A stretch of DNA of 64,000 bases from Deroplatys truncata (GCA_030765065.1 CM060981.1:230275152-230339151), one strand, 5' to 3'; shown: positions 23,796 through 35,625, counted from the stretch's first letter. Numbers and translations: made by a program. The notes: generated by a model from the sequence alone, not told the origin.

Positions 23796-24170
23796 TTATG
23801 ATATAATTATATCAGGTCTAAATCCCGACGTGTGTTCTTCGTTAATTTTTGTGGCTAAACCTAAATCGTTTTCGGAAGCCTTAATATCGCTTTTGGGCAA
23901 ACCGCGATAGTCGATCCTGCTCACGCATCTGTTATTTTGAGTACAGGTTAATTGTGGCACGATGGGAATCAGCATTTCCATCATGGGGTCATCTCCAAAG
24001 GTCTCACATAGCTTTAGATGCCACGGATTTGGCCATTTAGTAAAGTATTGTTTATTTCCTAGCCGTGGATTATTCAAAATCTGCACGTGATTAGCAATTT
24101 GGTTCTCGTACCAGTTGATGTCACTGGTCGTCGTAATGGAGTTGCTTACTTGCTTCAAAATGTATTGTCG
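23796..24170 (-). CDS. Coding-like ORF or exon, function unknown
   Basis: An open minus-strand frame of about 125 codons ends in FRPDIIIS and a TAA. The text reads like a globular protein (INWYENQIANHVQILNNP, then KWPNPWHLKLCETFGDDP, then SRIDYRGLPKSDIKASEND) with balanced composition. No ATG opens it, so it may be the last exon of a gene or a decayed fragment. I do not recognise the family. The SINE at 24,223 lies just upstream and gypsy fossil 1 starts at about 24,990, so an origin in a mobile element is also possible. Confidence 0.35.
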   Translation of the reverse strand, partial: RQYILKQVSNSITTTSDINWYENQIANHVQILNNPRLGNKQYFTKWPNPWHLKLCETFGDDPMMEMLIPIVPQLTCTQNNRCVSRIDYRGLPKSDIKASENDLGLATKINEEHTSGFRPDIIIS

Positions 24171-24222
24171 GTAAACCGCTTACTCAAATTATTGATGGTG
24201 AGGTAATGTTTGGCTTTACTCT

Positions 24223-24350
24223 AAATTAAATTTAGTTTTATTTATGGGCGCTCTTTAACTGCTATGGTTCTTAGCGTCCCATTCCATATTGGACGTGAAG
24301 GACCGGAAATTTTGCTCAGAGGCCTTTCTATCAGGCTTGAGATTCTTTAC
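24223..24350 (-). mobile_element. SINE family 1, truncated copy
   Basis: The tail and body match the copy at 22,203 from AAATTAAATTTAGTTTTATT through CAGAGGCCTTTCTATCAGGC, then similarity stops before the tRNA-like head. The stretch 24,351-24,989 holds no recognised gene. Confidence 0.75.
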
Positions 24351-24989
24351 TTGATTACGACAGTTCAATTTCTCTGATTAATGATTGTTTTTCCGCTGGT
24401 TTGGTCTTGTCCTAAACCTACCAAATGTCGGTTTCATATTTAGCGTGAATGGCGATTGTGTTTCGGTTCCTATACAATCCTTTCAAAAGCTGTAAATTGC
24501 TCACACTTCAAAATTACAATAGAAACCTCAATCAAACAAACGGTTAGGAAATATAACGCCAGCAGTGAATAAGGGCCGTCGCACCCTGACCAATAGTGCT
24601 AAGATGCAGCGAGAAGCAATTTTGTTACCTCCTTTCCTCCCCCTTGCTCAATCTCATCCACCACCCCGCAATCCCCATCCTGTCAAATAAGTGGTTAAAA
24701 CCTGTCAAGGATAGATACCCTTACAGCACTCTCTCGAGCTGACCCTTAGTCTGTCAACGCTTCGTCGTTTGTTTCGGTTTCTCAGGAAGTGATGTACACT
24801 GTATGCTTTCCCGAGTTTACTTGGAAGCATTGTTAATTTTAGTCCCCAATTGCAGTAATAGATCTTTTGGGCGCTGATTTTATGACATGTTCGATTTCTG
24901 TTAGGTTTTGATACTGTGCATGCATCTTTTTCCTTCTCTCTAACATAGTGCCTTCCCAATGACAATTTTGGGCAATTGCCTAATTTACA

Positions 24990-27160
24990 AAGGCGATATT
25001 GCGTTAGTTGAGAAAAGAGTTGTCCAACTCTATCACATTGTCTCCCCGGCAGACCGATGCGATTTCATGGTCTTGTTCAAGAGTATCAAGCTTTGTTTTC
25101 CGACCGATTGGGGGATGTGAACTTGATAACATATTCGGTTTCGTGATACAACCCTAAAAAATCTCACCATATCGTCTTACACTGCTTAAGGTGGCTTAAA
25201 GGCAAAAATTAATGAAATGTTAAGCAAGTACATAACTTGGCCGTCCAGTAGTTCGACTTACAGCAGCCTCCCCCCAAAGAGGACCAGGACTTAGCCCAAT
25301 TGTTGGCTATCGTCAATTGTAATAAAATATTGCACATTGAATCGACGTCATTGCCCGACATCTGCAGTATCATTTTTTAAGGATTTTACAACTCGATCTC
25401 AACAACGCGTAACATCAAATTCCATAGTCTGAACATTGTAAACATGTGACTACGTTTGCGAACCAATGGCGTCTTTACGAATTCAATCGGTTTTGTTTGG
25501 TATCGCCACAGTGCTCAAGCCTTGTCACGATCGTTGGACAGTTTTTCTCTAATATCAATTTCAAATTCTTGTATAATTATTTAGAAGACCTTAATGTTAC
25601 TTCCCAGATTTTAAATTTGACACATTTGCACAGTTTTTTATGCGTTTACGCGAAGCGATGTCAACAGGTAAGCACTCGAAACAGCTTCGCTTCTCCCCAA
25701 ATCATTGTAGGCCATTTTGTGTCTTCAGTGGGGATTACCATTGATCCCGACCGCACTAAGGTTATACTTATGAAATATGTTTCGGCCACTGACTAGCAGC
25801 GCGCTTTCGAAGAGCCCAAGGCTACCATTGATAACCCCCCCGGTTTTGACTTCCCAAATTTCTCAACCCTAAGTTTGCCCTGCAGACCGACGTCAGTGCT
25901 TATTCGTTGGCAGAGGTTCTGCTTTAAGACATAACGCGTACTTGGAGCATGATCCTTTTATACAGCAGGCTCCCATGTGGCCACACGTATTCAGGTAAAA
26001 CTAGAAGGGGTACTTATCGGAGCTTTTCAGTTCATCCTGGTACATATTCATATTACTGGAAATGCTGCAGTGGACGCCCTCACCCGCGTGTTTCTGGAGG
26101 TTCCGCTCCTCCAGTTTATTGCTGAATCTCCCGAGTGTCCTGCCTGTGTTTTGTACCCGGAGTTATTTGCAAGCATCGGTGATCATCAGCGACGTGACCC
26201 ACACTTGAACCAGGTTATCTAACAGTTGGAAAGTTATCACTTGCTTCTGCCTTATCATCTATACAATGGCGTACTCAAAGCCCGCGATAGGTTCAATCAC
26301 AAATTTAGAATTGTTGAACCTTATAATCCGATATCTCTTGATTTTTTCTTTTTTCACATGACATTGTTTTGGGGATCATCTAGGGATAACGAAGACTCAC
26401 ATTAAGATCCGCGAATGCTTCATCTGGTCCGGTATAGATCGCAGCATTGCCACTCGCGTTAAAGCCTATCATATTTTTCCTTTAGCTAAGCCCGCTCAGC
26501 AGACCAACTGGGGACGTTTGGCGTCCTTGCAGGATTTGGTGATGCTGTAAAGTTATTTTGTAGGGAATATATAAATCCTTTAGTCTCGAATTATTTATTA
26601 TATTATGTATGTCCAGTATTTACTTTATTTTTATCTTTAATCTTGTGGATATTGGCTCCTTATGTAAGAGGTTTATTTACTTTGTATTAGGCCTTTCCCG
26701 CGATCAACTCAAGGGAATGCATTTGCCCTAGTCATGGTGAATTCCTTCTCCAAGTCTGTGTGACTGTGTGACTGCGCGTCCACTGCTAATATAATGTGTG
26801 ATATCTTCGTTGTCATTGGCACGTCTAGATACATCGTATCTGATAGCTGCTCTCAATTCACTGCAAATTTGATAAAAGGCCTTTGTTTTGAGTGGGAGGT
26901 AACTCAGATTACTACTACTTCTTATTACTCTAATCCATCCTATGCGAAAAGAGTAAATTATAACTTAAAACGAGCATTGATCACCTTTCACCATAAATAC
27001 CACAACCGTTGGCACTCTTTAATTGCAAACCTTACAAGTTTCTTTTACTCCTGCCCAGCACATGTCACATGCTATGGTCATCGCAGCCTTCGGATCCCCA
27101 AGCGGCGACCTTTGTGCAGTAGCCAAACACTTGTTCCCTACCCTCCCTAACCGCAAGCAC
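24990..27160 (+). mobile_element. Gypsy/Ty3-type LTR retrotransposon fossil 1 (pol remnant)
   Basis: This is an old, heavily broken copy with more than ten breaks. Recognisable parts in order are reverse transcriptase (about 25,070-25,790; motif examples NQWRLYEFNR and FKFLYNYLEDL, then GITIDPDRTKV), an RNase H-like stretch (about 25,840-25,980), the integrase zinc-binding region (about 26,370-26,530) and the integrase core (about 26,690-27,160, with SRYIVSDSCSQFTANL). The order RT-RNase H-integrase is that of gypsy elements. LTRs and gag were not identified. Such elements copy themselves through RNA in virus-like particles; this one is a fossil. Confidence 0.82.
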
Positions 27161-27767
27161 CATAAAATCTTAGTGACATCCATGTGCATATGCGCGTTGT
27201 TGCCAAAATTAAAAATAGTATTTAAAAGCAAAACTTTGCAGGTGATTTCCACATGTACAGAATACAATCATGCAGTTTGTCTGCTTGCTTTACACACAAA
27301 ATAACTATGTAAATAACTATGAATCGCATAGTAATTACATTTAAGTTGCAAACGCTTTAAAATATAACTGAACTAATGAATGATCTGAACTAATATACTG
27401 CGCTACAAGAATAGAAATGCATGTTAACATATCCGAGAGAAACTTAGAAACATGTTCCGAATAAACTATACATTGTTGGACTATCATTAAATAATTAAAA
27501 TACATATATATTAATTTATTTTGAAAGGAACTCTTACTCCCAAATCAAAGCATCATTTTTGATTATGCTGTGCGCGGAGCTATGGTAAAAAGTTTTTTAT
27601 CACTTGTATCACAACAATGTTTTATTAATATAAAGCTAATACAAGAAGTTGTGTATTGTTTAAGGTGTAAGATTTATAAGCATGACATCTTCTGTTTACT
27701 TAAATGAATAGCTTTATTATAAAATGCAGGATAAGTAAAAATACGAAGGCAAAAGAAAGAAAATAAA
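27161..27767. other. AT-rich DNA, no gene recognised
   Basis: Nothing beyond short chance frames is seen between the gypsy fossil and L/B copy 4. Confidence 0.5.
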
Positions 27768-28330
27768 AAAAAAATCTTATGTATTATATTCACAAGATTA
27801 TCTCTACTCACTCTTCTACAAACTACTTTCACAAAAGCTTATTCTATCTACTTCTTAAATAATAAGATAAAATTTCATTGCACATATCGTTGTAAATATA
27901 AGGATACATAGGCTAAAGCGATAGTCAGATTTTTAAAATACAGATGACTATATGATGACTTTGAAATTCCATGCTCTTAGCATGACCAAGAGGAAAATAC
28001 AAACAGAGACTTCCAACTTGTATTTCAAAATTCAAACCAACAACAAAAAATTTCTCGGAAATGGTTAACACAATTTGACCTAAAATTTGTCCTTTACCGA
28101 GATTGCATTTTACGCAGAGTAAGATTTTGTCTCTCTCTTAGAATTTACCAGTAATACAAGTTGAGAACGAGGAAAATTTTACAAGTTATTCCCAGAATAT
28201 AAAATTCATGATACAAATTTTATTTTTCCTGCAAATATCTTAAACTTGCGGTATTTTACTAAAAATCGTTAAGCTGTTTTTGAGAAATTCAAAACAATAA
28301 CAAACATTTTTCCACATAAAAGGTTCTTTT
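27768..28330 (+). mobile_element. L/B repeat copy 4 (old, 3' truncated)
   Basis: Leader and most of the body are recognisable but well diverged (start AAAATCTTATGTATTATATT; CTACAAACTACTTTCACAAA). Similarity ends near TTCCACATAAAAGG, so the 3' part with the (CA)n tract and end palindrome is missing. Confidence 0.6.
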
Positions 28331-28840
28331 CTACATGTTCTTGAACATTACACATAAAAATCTGGCTTTGCTTATTCAGTTTTTGTAGCCCTTTTCTTCG
28401 TGGTCTTGGCATTACTGATATTCGGCAGAGGGTCACTTGCTGGTGCGGCCGGAGGGGCATCAACTTGGTTCGTTTCCCAAGGTCTCCACATCTTAATTAA
28501 ACTATTAAACGCTAATAACTATTAAACACTGCTAAACTTACAAAACTGCACTAAGTAAAATACTATATAACTTCTCTGAAGAAGTAATATAGAAGCTTAG
28601 CTGAACATGGAAGAAAAGCACGAGCGAACAGTCACAGCTGCTAAAACCGGCAACAACGCTTTGCTTTGGTGGAGCTGGAGAAAGGACCACGTGTTGTGTT
28701 TAAGGGATGGGAAGACCCTACTAATCGTTTACTGATGGGTTTATGGTCAGGCTTCAAAGCCTTCCGTTCGCTTTGAAGCCGGTTGGGGAAAGGATGCCCG
28801 GGACTAGTATACCAAGCCTTTTGCGAGAGTAAATCAGATA
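28331..28840. other. No gene recognised
   Basis: Mixed-composition DNA directly left of mariner 3. A 64-residue minus-strand frame at 28,269-28,463 is unremarkable. Confidence 0.45.
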
Positions 28841-30085
28841 TAAACGAGACTTTTTGTTCTGAGCGCGTAATTTTGAACAGAGCGCTGCGACGTCAACATG
28901 GTTTGGGTGGGGATATCAGGAGTGGGAATGAGCAGGACTTAGCTGCCGCAGATCCATTTGTTAGTCCTGCTCACGATGTCTGAGCAAAGGTACATGTTGC
29001 AACTTCGCAACGCATCATTAAATTCCTTGCTCGTGAAGGCGGGAAACCGGCTGAAAGTTGCAGAGACTGACAGCAGAGTTCGGTGAACAGACACTTACAA
29101 AAGCTCGTGTGTTTGCTTGGCATAAGGCGTTCAAGAAAGGCCGTGAACGGGTCGAAAATGAGAGTCGTCCAAGGACAAGCATTACGGAGGAAAACATTGA
29201 AGTCATTCGTAATCTTATTGAAGAGATCGACGTTGGACGGTTGCAGAAATTTCCTATTGGGTTGCAATAAGCTATGGGAGCTGTCGAGCCATCATTACAA
29301 ACAGCTTAGGTTTTCGTAAAGTGTGCGTGTTGGGTCCCTCGCCTCTTGACTGAACAACACAAGTTGGCACGTCTGCAGGTCTGTAAGAGGCACTCAGCAA
29401 GGTTTGCAGAGGAAGGCGAAGCATTTTTGAACCGCATTGTCGCCTGTGATGAAATTTGGATTCACCATTACACGCCCGAGCCGAAACAAGCCAGTAAAGA
29501 GTGGCGAAGGAAGAGTGAGGCAACTCCAGTGAAAGCCAAGTCTCGGCTGTCAGCTGGCAAGGTACTTGCGACTGTGTTTTTTTTTTACTGCTATGGCATT
29601 TTGTTTATTGATTTTCTAAACAAGCGTCGCACCATCAATGCGGCATATTACTGTGACCTTTTGAGTGAGGTTAGACTTGCTTATCATAACAAACGACGTG
29701 TCCACCCAATAAGAGGAGTCATTCTTCTCCAAGGTAACACCCGACCCCACACTACCGAGCTGGCTCGACCTAAATTTGAAGAAATTAGATGGGCACCACT
29801 TGACCGCCCTACCTACAGTCCGGAATTATCGCTTTGCGATTTTCGTCTCTTTGGGCCACTCAAGGAGGCGCTGGGAGCCTAAAGATTTGAGGATGACGCT
29901 TGTGTGGAAGGCTTCGAGCGCAATTGGCTGATGACACAACCCCGCTCTTTTTATGCTGACGGCATCAAGAAGCCAGTATGCGGGCTAAGTGCATTTCCAA
30001 AGCAGGTGGCTATATAGAAAAGTGATGTGTACTTTGTAAATGTTTTACATCAAATAAAATACTTTGGGAACAAAAGTCTCGTTTA
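28841..30085 (+). mobile_element. Mariner element 3
   Basis: The left end TAAACGAGACTTTTTGTTC and the right end, read inward as TAAACGAGACTTTTGTTC, are terminal inverted repeats differing by one T. TA precedes the left end; the right flank is TC, so one target duplication has decayed. At 1,245 bp it has full mariner length. Its terminal repeats are unrelated to those of mariners 1 and 2, so it is a third lineage. Confidence 0.88.
28976..30024 (+). pseudogene. Mariner transposase pseudogene (element 3)
   Basis: The ATG at 28,976 opens MSEQRYMLQL, typical of this mariner type. The helix-turn-helix (LTAEFGEQTLTKARVFAWHK), WVPRLLTEQHK and VACDEIWIHHYTPEPKQAS (Asp 1) follow. The second catalytic block reads LLQGNTRPH, with Gly in place of Asp; the third is intact (LCDFRLFGPLKEAL), with D34D spacing. 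There is at least one shift near 29,060, others in the linker (29,230-29,330) and a stop after KEALGA. The coding remnant ends near KAGGYIEK. Confidence 0.88.
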
Positions 30086-30263
30086 TCCGCGTAATTTAAC
30101 GTTTACTTATGTCCCTACTTCGTATTCACAAGCTTCACCTCTATTTCGGTGTGTTAAGGGTTTCTGCATTATGCGAAAACTATGTGCTAGAACTTTTATA
30201 TGATTAATAACTAGGTACCAAAGAGAATGTACAAGGATTAAAAATTGCACCTACTGTAATTGT

Positions 30264-30507
30264 ATAAAAAATATAGTGTTACATTCACTTGACTTTCTCT
30301 ACCCATTCTTCAACAAACTGTTCTTACAAGAGCTTATTATTCTATCTATTTCATGTTAATCAATTGCATTTGCAGAAATGGTTTTTATTGCCTATTTCCT
30401 TTAACATACATAGAGAATAGGAGAATACAGCAGGCGAAGTCAAAACTTTTAAGAGCTGGTCGCTATGTGAATGGCTTTGAAATTCCCTTCTCTTTGCATG
30501 ACCAGGA
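30264..30507 (+). mobile_element. L/B repeat copy 5 (leader only)
   Basis: An old leader module that stops exactly at the A-rich run after TTTGCATGACCAGG, where a fresh leader (copy 6) begins. The body is absent. This is the first unit of the L-LB-LB-B-B cluster. Confidence 0.7.
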
Positions 30508-31380
30508 AAAAAATCTGATGTGTTACACTCACATGACTTTCTCTACTCTTGTACAAACTATATTTACAAACGCTTATTCTCCATATGCTTCATGTTAATC
30601 GAGATGTTAATCTTATTGCTAATTTTCTTGTAGATGCAAGGGGAATTGGTAGGCTTTAAGCGATAGTCAAATATTTTAAGAGCTGGTTGCTATGTGGAGT
30701 ATTCCATTCCCTTTGCATTACCAGCACAAAAAAATGAATAACGAATTTCCATTTGAGAAAAAGTATAAGTATTGTAAAATGTAAGGGAATAACAAGCAAT
30801 ATCTCGAAAATGGTTCACTCAACAACAAAAATGTATGACATAAATTGTGTATTTTAACGCGATCTACATTTTTTGTGTAGCAAAATTTTGTCTATCTCTT
30901 ATAGTATACCAGTTATGCAAAAGTCGTTCACAATGAAGAATACTTTTGGAGACATTCCCAGAAAATTGAGATATACATTTCCTTTGTCATGAAAATATCT
31001 TAAACATATGATATTTTAATCAAAATCGTTTGAGCCATTTTTGAGCACATTAACATTTTCGAAAAATGTTCCATGTAAAGGGTGGGAGGAGTTTCTTAAA
31101 AACCTTCGGGTCGCATCTCTGGAAGATACTCTACAGAAATACCAAGTTTGGTGTTTATCCGACTGTTCGTTTCTGAGTTATGCTGTTCACAGACAGACAG
31201 ACACAGACACACACACACACACACACACACACGCACGCACACACACGGACATGTTTCTAAAAATGCTTTTTTTTATTCAGGGGATCTCAAAACATATAGT
31301 TCCGGTGAAATCTCGGTATCGAATTTTTGGGTGGAATACAATACTTCCCCTACTTACCTTACGTGGTAGAGAAAGTAAAA
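30508..31380 (+). mobile_element. L/B repeat copy 6 (full length)
   Basis: Leader from ATCTGATGTGTTACACTCAC, A-rich junction near 30,730, body with a long (CA)n tract (about 31,204-31,244) and the end TGGTAGAGAAAGTAAAA. Copy 7 follows directly. Confidence 0.8.
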
Positions 31381-32219
31381 AAAATCTTGTGTTACCCTCA
31401 CATGACTTTCTCTACCCTTGTACAAACTATTTTTAGAAACGCTTATTCTCCATATGCTTCATGTTAATCGAGATATCGAGAAGTTAATCTTATTGCTAAT
31501 TTTCTTGTAGATGCAAGGGGAATTGATAGGTTTTAAGCCTTAGTCAAATATTTTAACAGCTGGTTGCTATGTGGAGTACTCCATTCTCTTTGCATTACCA
31601 GCACAAAAAAAATGAATAACGATTTTCCATTTGAGAAAAAGTATAAATATTGGAAAATTTAAGGGAATAACAAGCAATATCTCGAAAATGGTTCACTCAA
31701 CAACAAAAATATATATGACATAAATTGTGTATTTTAACGCGATCTACATTTTTTGTGTAGCAAAATTTTGTCTATCTCTTATGGTTTACCAGTTATGTAA
31801 AAGCCGTTCACAATGAAGAATACTTTTGGAGACATTCCCAGAAAATTCGAGATATACATTTTATATGTCGTGAAAATATCTTAAACTTATGATAATTCAA
31901 TTAAAATCGTTTGAGCCATTTTTGAGAAAATTAAAATTTTCGAAAAATGTTCCATGTAAAGGGTGGGGGGATTTTCTTGAAAAGCTTCGTGTCGCATCTC
32001 TGGAAGATACTGAACCTAAATACCAAGTTTGGTGTTTATCCGACTATTCGGTTCTGAGTTATGCTGTTCACAGACACACACACGCACATGGAAATGTTTC
32101 CAAAAATGCTTTTTTCAGGGGATCTCAAAACATGTTTTTCCGGTTAAATCTCGGTATCGAATGCTTGGGTGGAATACAATACTTCCCCTACTTACTATAC
32201 GTAGTAGAGAAAGTAAAAA
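31381..32219 (+). mobile_element. L/B repeat copy 7 (full length)
   Basis: Leader (ATCTTGTGTTACCCTCACAT), A-rich junction near 31,608, body and end TACGTAGTAGAGAAAGTAAA. It directly abuts copies 6 and 8, head to tail. Confidence 0.8.
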
Positions 32220-32834
32220 TGAATAACGAATTTGATAAAAAGTATAATATTGGAAAATTTAAGGGAATAACAAGCAATATCTCGAAAATGGTTCACCCAA
32301 CAAAAAAAATGTATAGGACATAAATTGTGTATTTTAACGCGATCTACATTTTTTGTGTAGTAAAATTTTGTCTATCTCTTATGGTTTACCAGTTATGCAA
32401 AAGTCGTTCACAATGAAGAATACTTTTGGAGACATTCCCAGAAAATTCGAGATATACATTTCATTTTTCATGAAAATATCTTAAACATATGATATTTTAA
32501 TCCAAATCGTTAGAGCCATTTTTGAGAAAATTTTCGAAAAATGTTGCATGTAAAGGGTAATATGGGGTGGTGGGATTTTCTCGAAAACCTTCGTGTCGCA
32601 TCTCTGGAAGATACTGAACCTAAATACCAAGTTTGGTGTTTATTCGACTGTTCGTTTCTGAGTTATGCTGATCACAAACAGACACACACGGACATGTTTC
32701 CAAAAATGTTTTTTTTTTTTTTTTGGATTCAGGGTGTCTCAAAACATATATTTCTGGTGAAATCTCGGTATCGAATTTTTGGGTGGAATACAATACTTCC
32801 CCTACTTACTATACGTAGTAGAGAAAGTAGAAAA
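32220..32834 (+). mobile_element. L/B repeat copy 8 (body only)
   Basis: It starts at ATGAATAACGAATTTGATAA, the exact point where the body module starts inside complete copies. The end of copy 7 plays the part of the A-rich junction. It ends TACGTAGTAGAGAAAGTAGA. Confidence 0.78.
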
Positions 32835-33421
32835 AGGAATAATGACTTCCCATTTGAGAAAATTAAAGTATTTGAAAATTCAAACTAATAACAAAGAATA
32901 TTTCGGAAATGATTAGCTCCACAAAAAATAAAAAATCCACAAACAAACTACATGTTTTTGTGTAGTAAGACTTTGTCTTTTACGGTTTACCAGTTATGCA
33001 AAAGTTATTCAGAATAAAGAGGACTTCATAGGCCAATCCCAGAAAATTCAACATATACATATTATTTATCACCAAAATAGCTTAAACATTTATTTTAATC
33101 AAAATTGTTTCAGCCATTTTTGAGAAAGTTAATAAATTTCGAAAAAAGTTCAATGTAAAGAGGAGTTTGCTATGGGGAGATTTTCTTTAAAATCTTCTTG
33201 TCGCATCCTTGGAAGGTCCTAAACTTTAACACCAAGTTTTGTATCAACCGACTTTTCGTTTTGAATTATGCTGTTCACAGACAGTGGACCTTTTTCTATA
33301 ACTGTTTTTTGGGGGGCGGGCCAGGGGGCCTCAAATCACGCATTTCCGTTGAAATCTCGCTATCGAATTTTTTGGTGGATTATACTTCTACTTATGTAAA
33401 TATATAGCAGAGAAAGAAAAA
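32835..33421 (+). mobile_element. L/B repeat copy 9 (body only, diverged)
   Basis: It starts at GGAATAATGACTTCCCATTT, again at the body boundary, and ends AGCAGAGAAAGAAAAAG. It is clearly older than copies 6-8, so the tandem array was not made in one step. Confidence 0.7.
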
Positions 33422-34429
33422 GTTACTTAACCATTCCGACGGATTATTGTTCACCACCAAAGGGTACTATCGGCTATGTAGCATTTCCAGAACTTGGAAG
33501 ACTGTCGGGAGAAGGTTAAGGAAGTCGGGTATCCTGCCAATGTTTCACATTCCTTTGCGTGAATATCGGGGGATTTTTAATCCTTTATTAGAAATAGCCT
33601 GGACTGTACGAAAAAGGGGTAAACTATCTATAAAGGGTAAAAAGGATTCACCATAGAAATCCTCTATAACATCGTGCTAAGAGCGCCAAAGAAACTCTCA
33701 CTGCACCTCGGGTCTATGCCACATTATTTATCGTTGCACCTGGTCTTGCGAAGCCATGGCTATTTCATTGGTTGCTTTAGGCCGCGGTACAAGGGTGCGC
33801 CAGTCCTTCTGCTAAATAGTTACACCAATAATCACAACAAAGGTTCCCAAATGGCGTAGAAACGAAATATATGTTTACGCCCTCGATCGTATTGGCTAAA
33901 AGATAAAGAGGAGAGTGAGTGCATTCAGTTTGTCTTGTCGTGATTGGTAGCCATACCTTATCGGCTAGTGCAGGACACGCCTTTTAAAGCGTTAAAAGCT
34001 AAGGGGAAAACTTGAGCGCTCAGATTAGCGATATGTAGAATGTGCAGTGTGAGAAGATCTTCGGGGGGTGCAAATTAAAGCTTGAGTGGTATTTATTAAA
34101 TACAGAGCAAGGCAGGACTTTATAACAAAAAGTAAACAGAACTGTATTCTCACAGTGATACCAATGCTTGTTGCTGCATAGAGGCAAGCATAACTAAATA
34201 ATAAATAAATAATTAAATAAAGCAACATGTTTTCCCCCTAATTCAAAGTATAATTGGTTAATATACCTTTACTAACATACTGCTGATCACAGGAATACAA
34301 CAGGATTATAGTAAAAAATATAACCCAATTTTTTGCCATAATATGTATGTCATATTCAGTAAACCATTTTATATGTTTATCTCTAGTTTCTACACAAGGT
34401 CAGACAATTACAACAAAAGAGTAATCTGC
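33422..34429. other. No gene recognised
   Basis: Unique DNA with two short plus-strand frames (33,447-33,656; 33,674-33,859) that show no domain. No repeat was identified. Confidence 0.4.
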
Positions 34430-34643
34430 ATTTAGTAAACAAATAACATCATCTGGGGATGTTTTACGGGGAGTGTCCACTTTCTGACGAGTATGTAGAC
34501 CGTCTTCCTCACTTTCCTGGAATATTTTTATCCAGTAATTTACTATAAAAACACTTTTATGTACTACCATTGCAATTGCTGTAACAGTGCGACCAGCCTC
34601 CCACATACCCACGATACGTCCACGAGTAATTTCGCTGCAACTA
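34430..34643 (-). pseudogene. Tc1-like transposase N-terminal fragment
   Basis: The minus strand encodes EITRGRIVGMWEAGRTVTAI then YWIKIFQESEEDGLHTR, the bipartite helix-turn-helix opening of a Tc1-type transposase (RGRIVGLWEAG...I.RWI..W...GGLRTR). The catalytic domain is absent. It abuts the left terminal repeat of the IS630-like element at 34,644. Confidence 0.6.
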
Positions 34644-35625
34644 TATTCACTCTTAGGTTGATCCGCGGCAAAACAAACCCACGTGGTCAGTGCACCGTGG
34701 TGCAACACAGTAGCAATGCGCCCAGGAAAGTAGTCCCATGCTAATCTCTGAATTTTAGAATGAATTTATCCTTAAATAGTATAATATTCTATACAAATAC
34801 CTAAGGCTTTATTTAACGCTGATTTATATCGTAAAACAGAGCTACAAGTCCCATGACGCAATTCGTATGAGTCACCTGACATCCGGGTAGCGCAGAATAT
34901 TGTTTACAGCCAGAAACGAGCAGTTGTGTTTAGTATCATGGAGGACGGTGAATTTGCTCTTGTGTTTTCGTCGAATTACGTAAAGCATTAGCCGCGCAAA
35001 CCATTGACTAGTGGTGAAAAAACAATAGTGTTGAATCTTTATTATAAGTTATGTGAGAAATATCCAACACTTTCCGCGAAAGAAATGGTGAAATTAACTT
35101 CTGAGTTCACTGGTGTTTCGAGTAAAAGTATAAACAGTGCTTGTGCAGAAAAATCTGAATCGAGAAAAGTGGTTACACCCGGAAAAAAAAGAAAGCATAT
35201 GAAATACGCGATGCAAGAATGTGGTGATTTTAAGAGGAATGCAATTCGTGTAACAGTGCACAATTTCTTTTTTAAAATAAGCCGCCAACAGTTAATAAAG
35301 TGCCGCTTCCAGAGAGCGAATAAATTAGCTTATCGCATACCTGTTACTTTATTTTTTGCTCATTTATTTTAGAATTAACTATTATTATATGTGCAAACGT
35401 TTATTTTATCAATGCTATCACCTTTAACCCTTAACAGAATATGCTAGTCACCGTTTCAGTTGTCGAAATAAGGACTCTGTTCTTTATTGCACTACGTGCC
35501 GCTTGTACTCGCCACATGGTCTGAAAGTGTGACAGTATTTCTAGTGGAATGGCGGAAGGATACATTATAGCGGTGCACTGGTCACCTGGGGTTTGTTTTG
35601 ACGCGGATCAACCTAAGAGTGAATA
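34644..35625 (+). mobile_element. IS630/Tc1-like DNA transposon with near-perfect terminal inverted repeats
   Basis: The left end begins TATTCACTCTTAGGTTGATC; the right end is its complement, with about 36 of 38 positions matching. TA flanks both ends (34,642-34,643 and 35,626-35,627). The length is 982 bp. Inside is the N-terminal part of a transposase. The high similarity of the two ends suggests it is younger than most elements here, though it is internally deleted. Confidence 0.78.
34938..35372 (+). pseudogene. IS630-like transposase N-terminus, truncated
   Basis: The ATG at 34,938 opens a frame with one in-frame stop (TAG near 34,989). It then reads LTSGEKTIVLNLYYKL, LTSEFTGVSSKSI, VTPGKKRKHMKYA and FKRNAIRVTVHNFFFK. 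This order (tsgEk..iln.y..l, TGVS..ti, spgKKR, F...aIRr.vh.fy) is typical of the DNA-binding part of a common insect IS630-superfamily (DDE_3) transposase. The catalytic domain has been lost; the frame ends after a short unrelated tail. Confidence 0.62.

Noticed and set aside
31041-32888. Similar proteins (…ASLEDTEPKYQVWC…) seen in several plus-strand frames
   Set aside because: They are the same stretch of the L/B repeat body read in different copies. Frames start at different places, run through the (CA)n tract and end at random, and old copies show no protein-level conservation.
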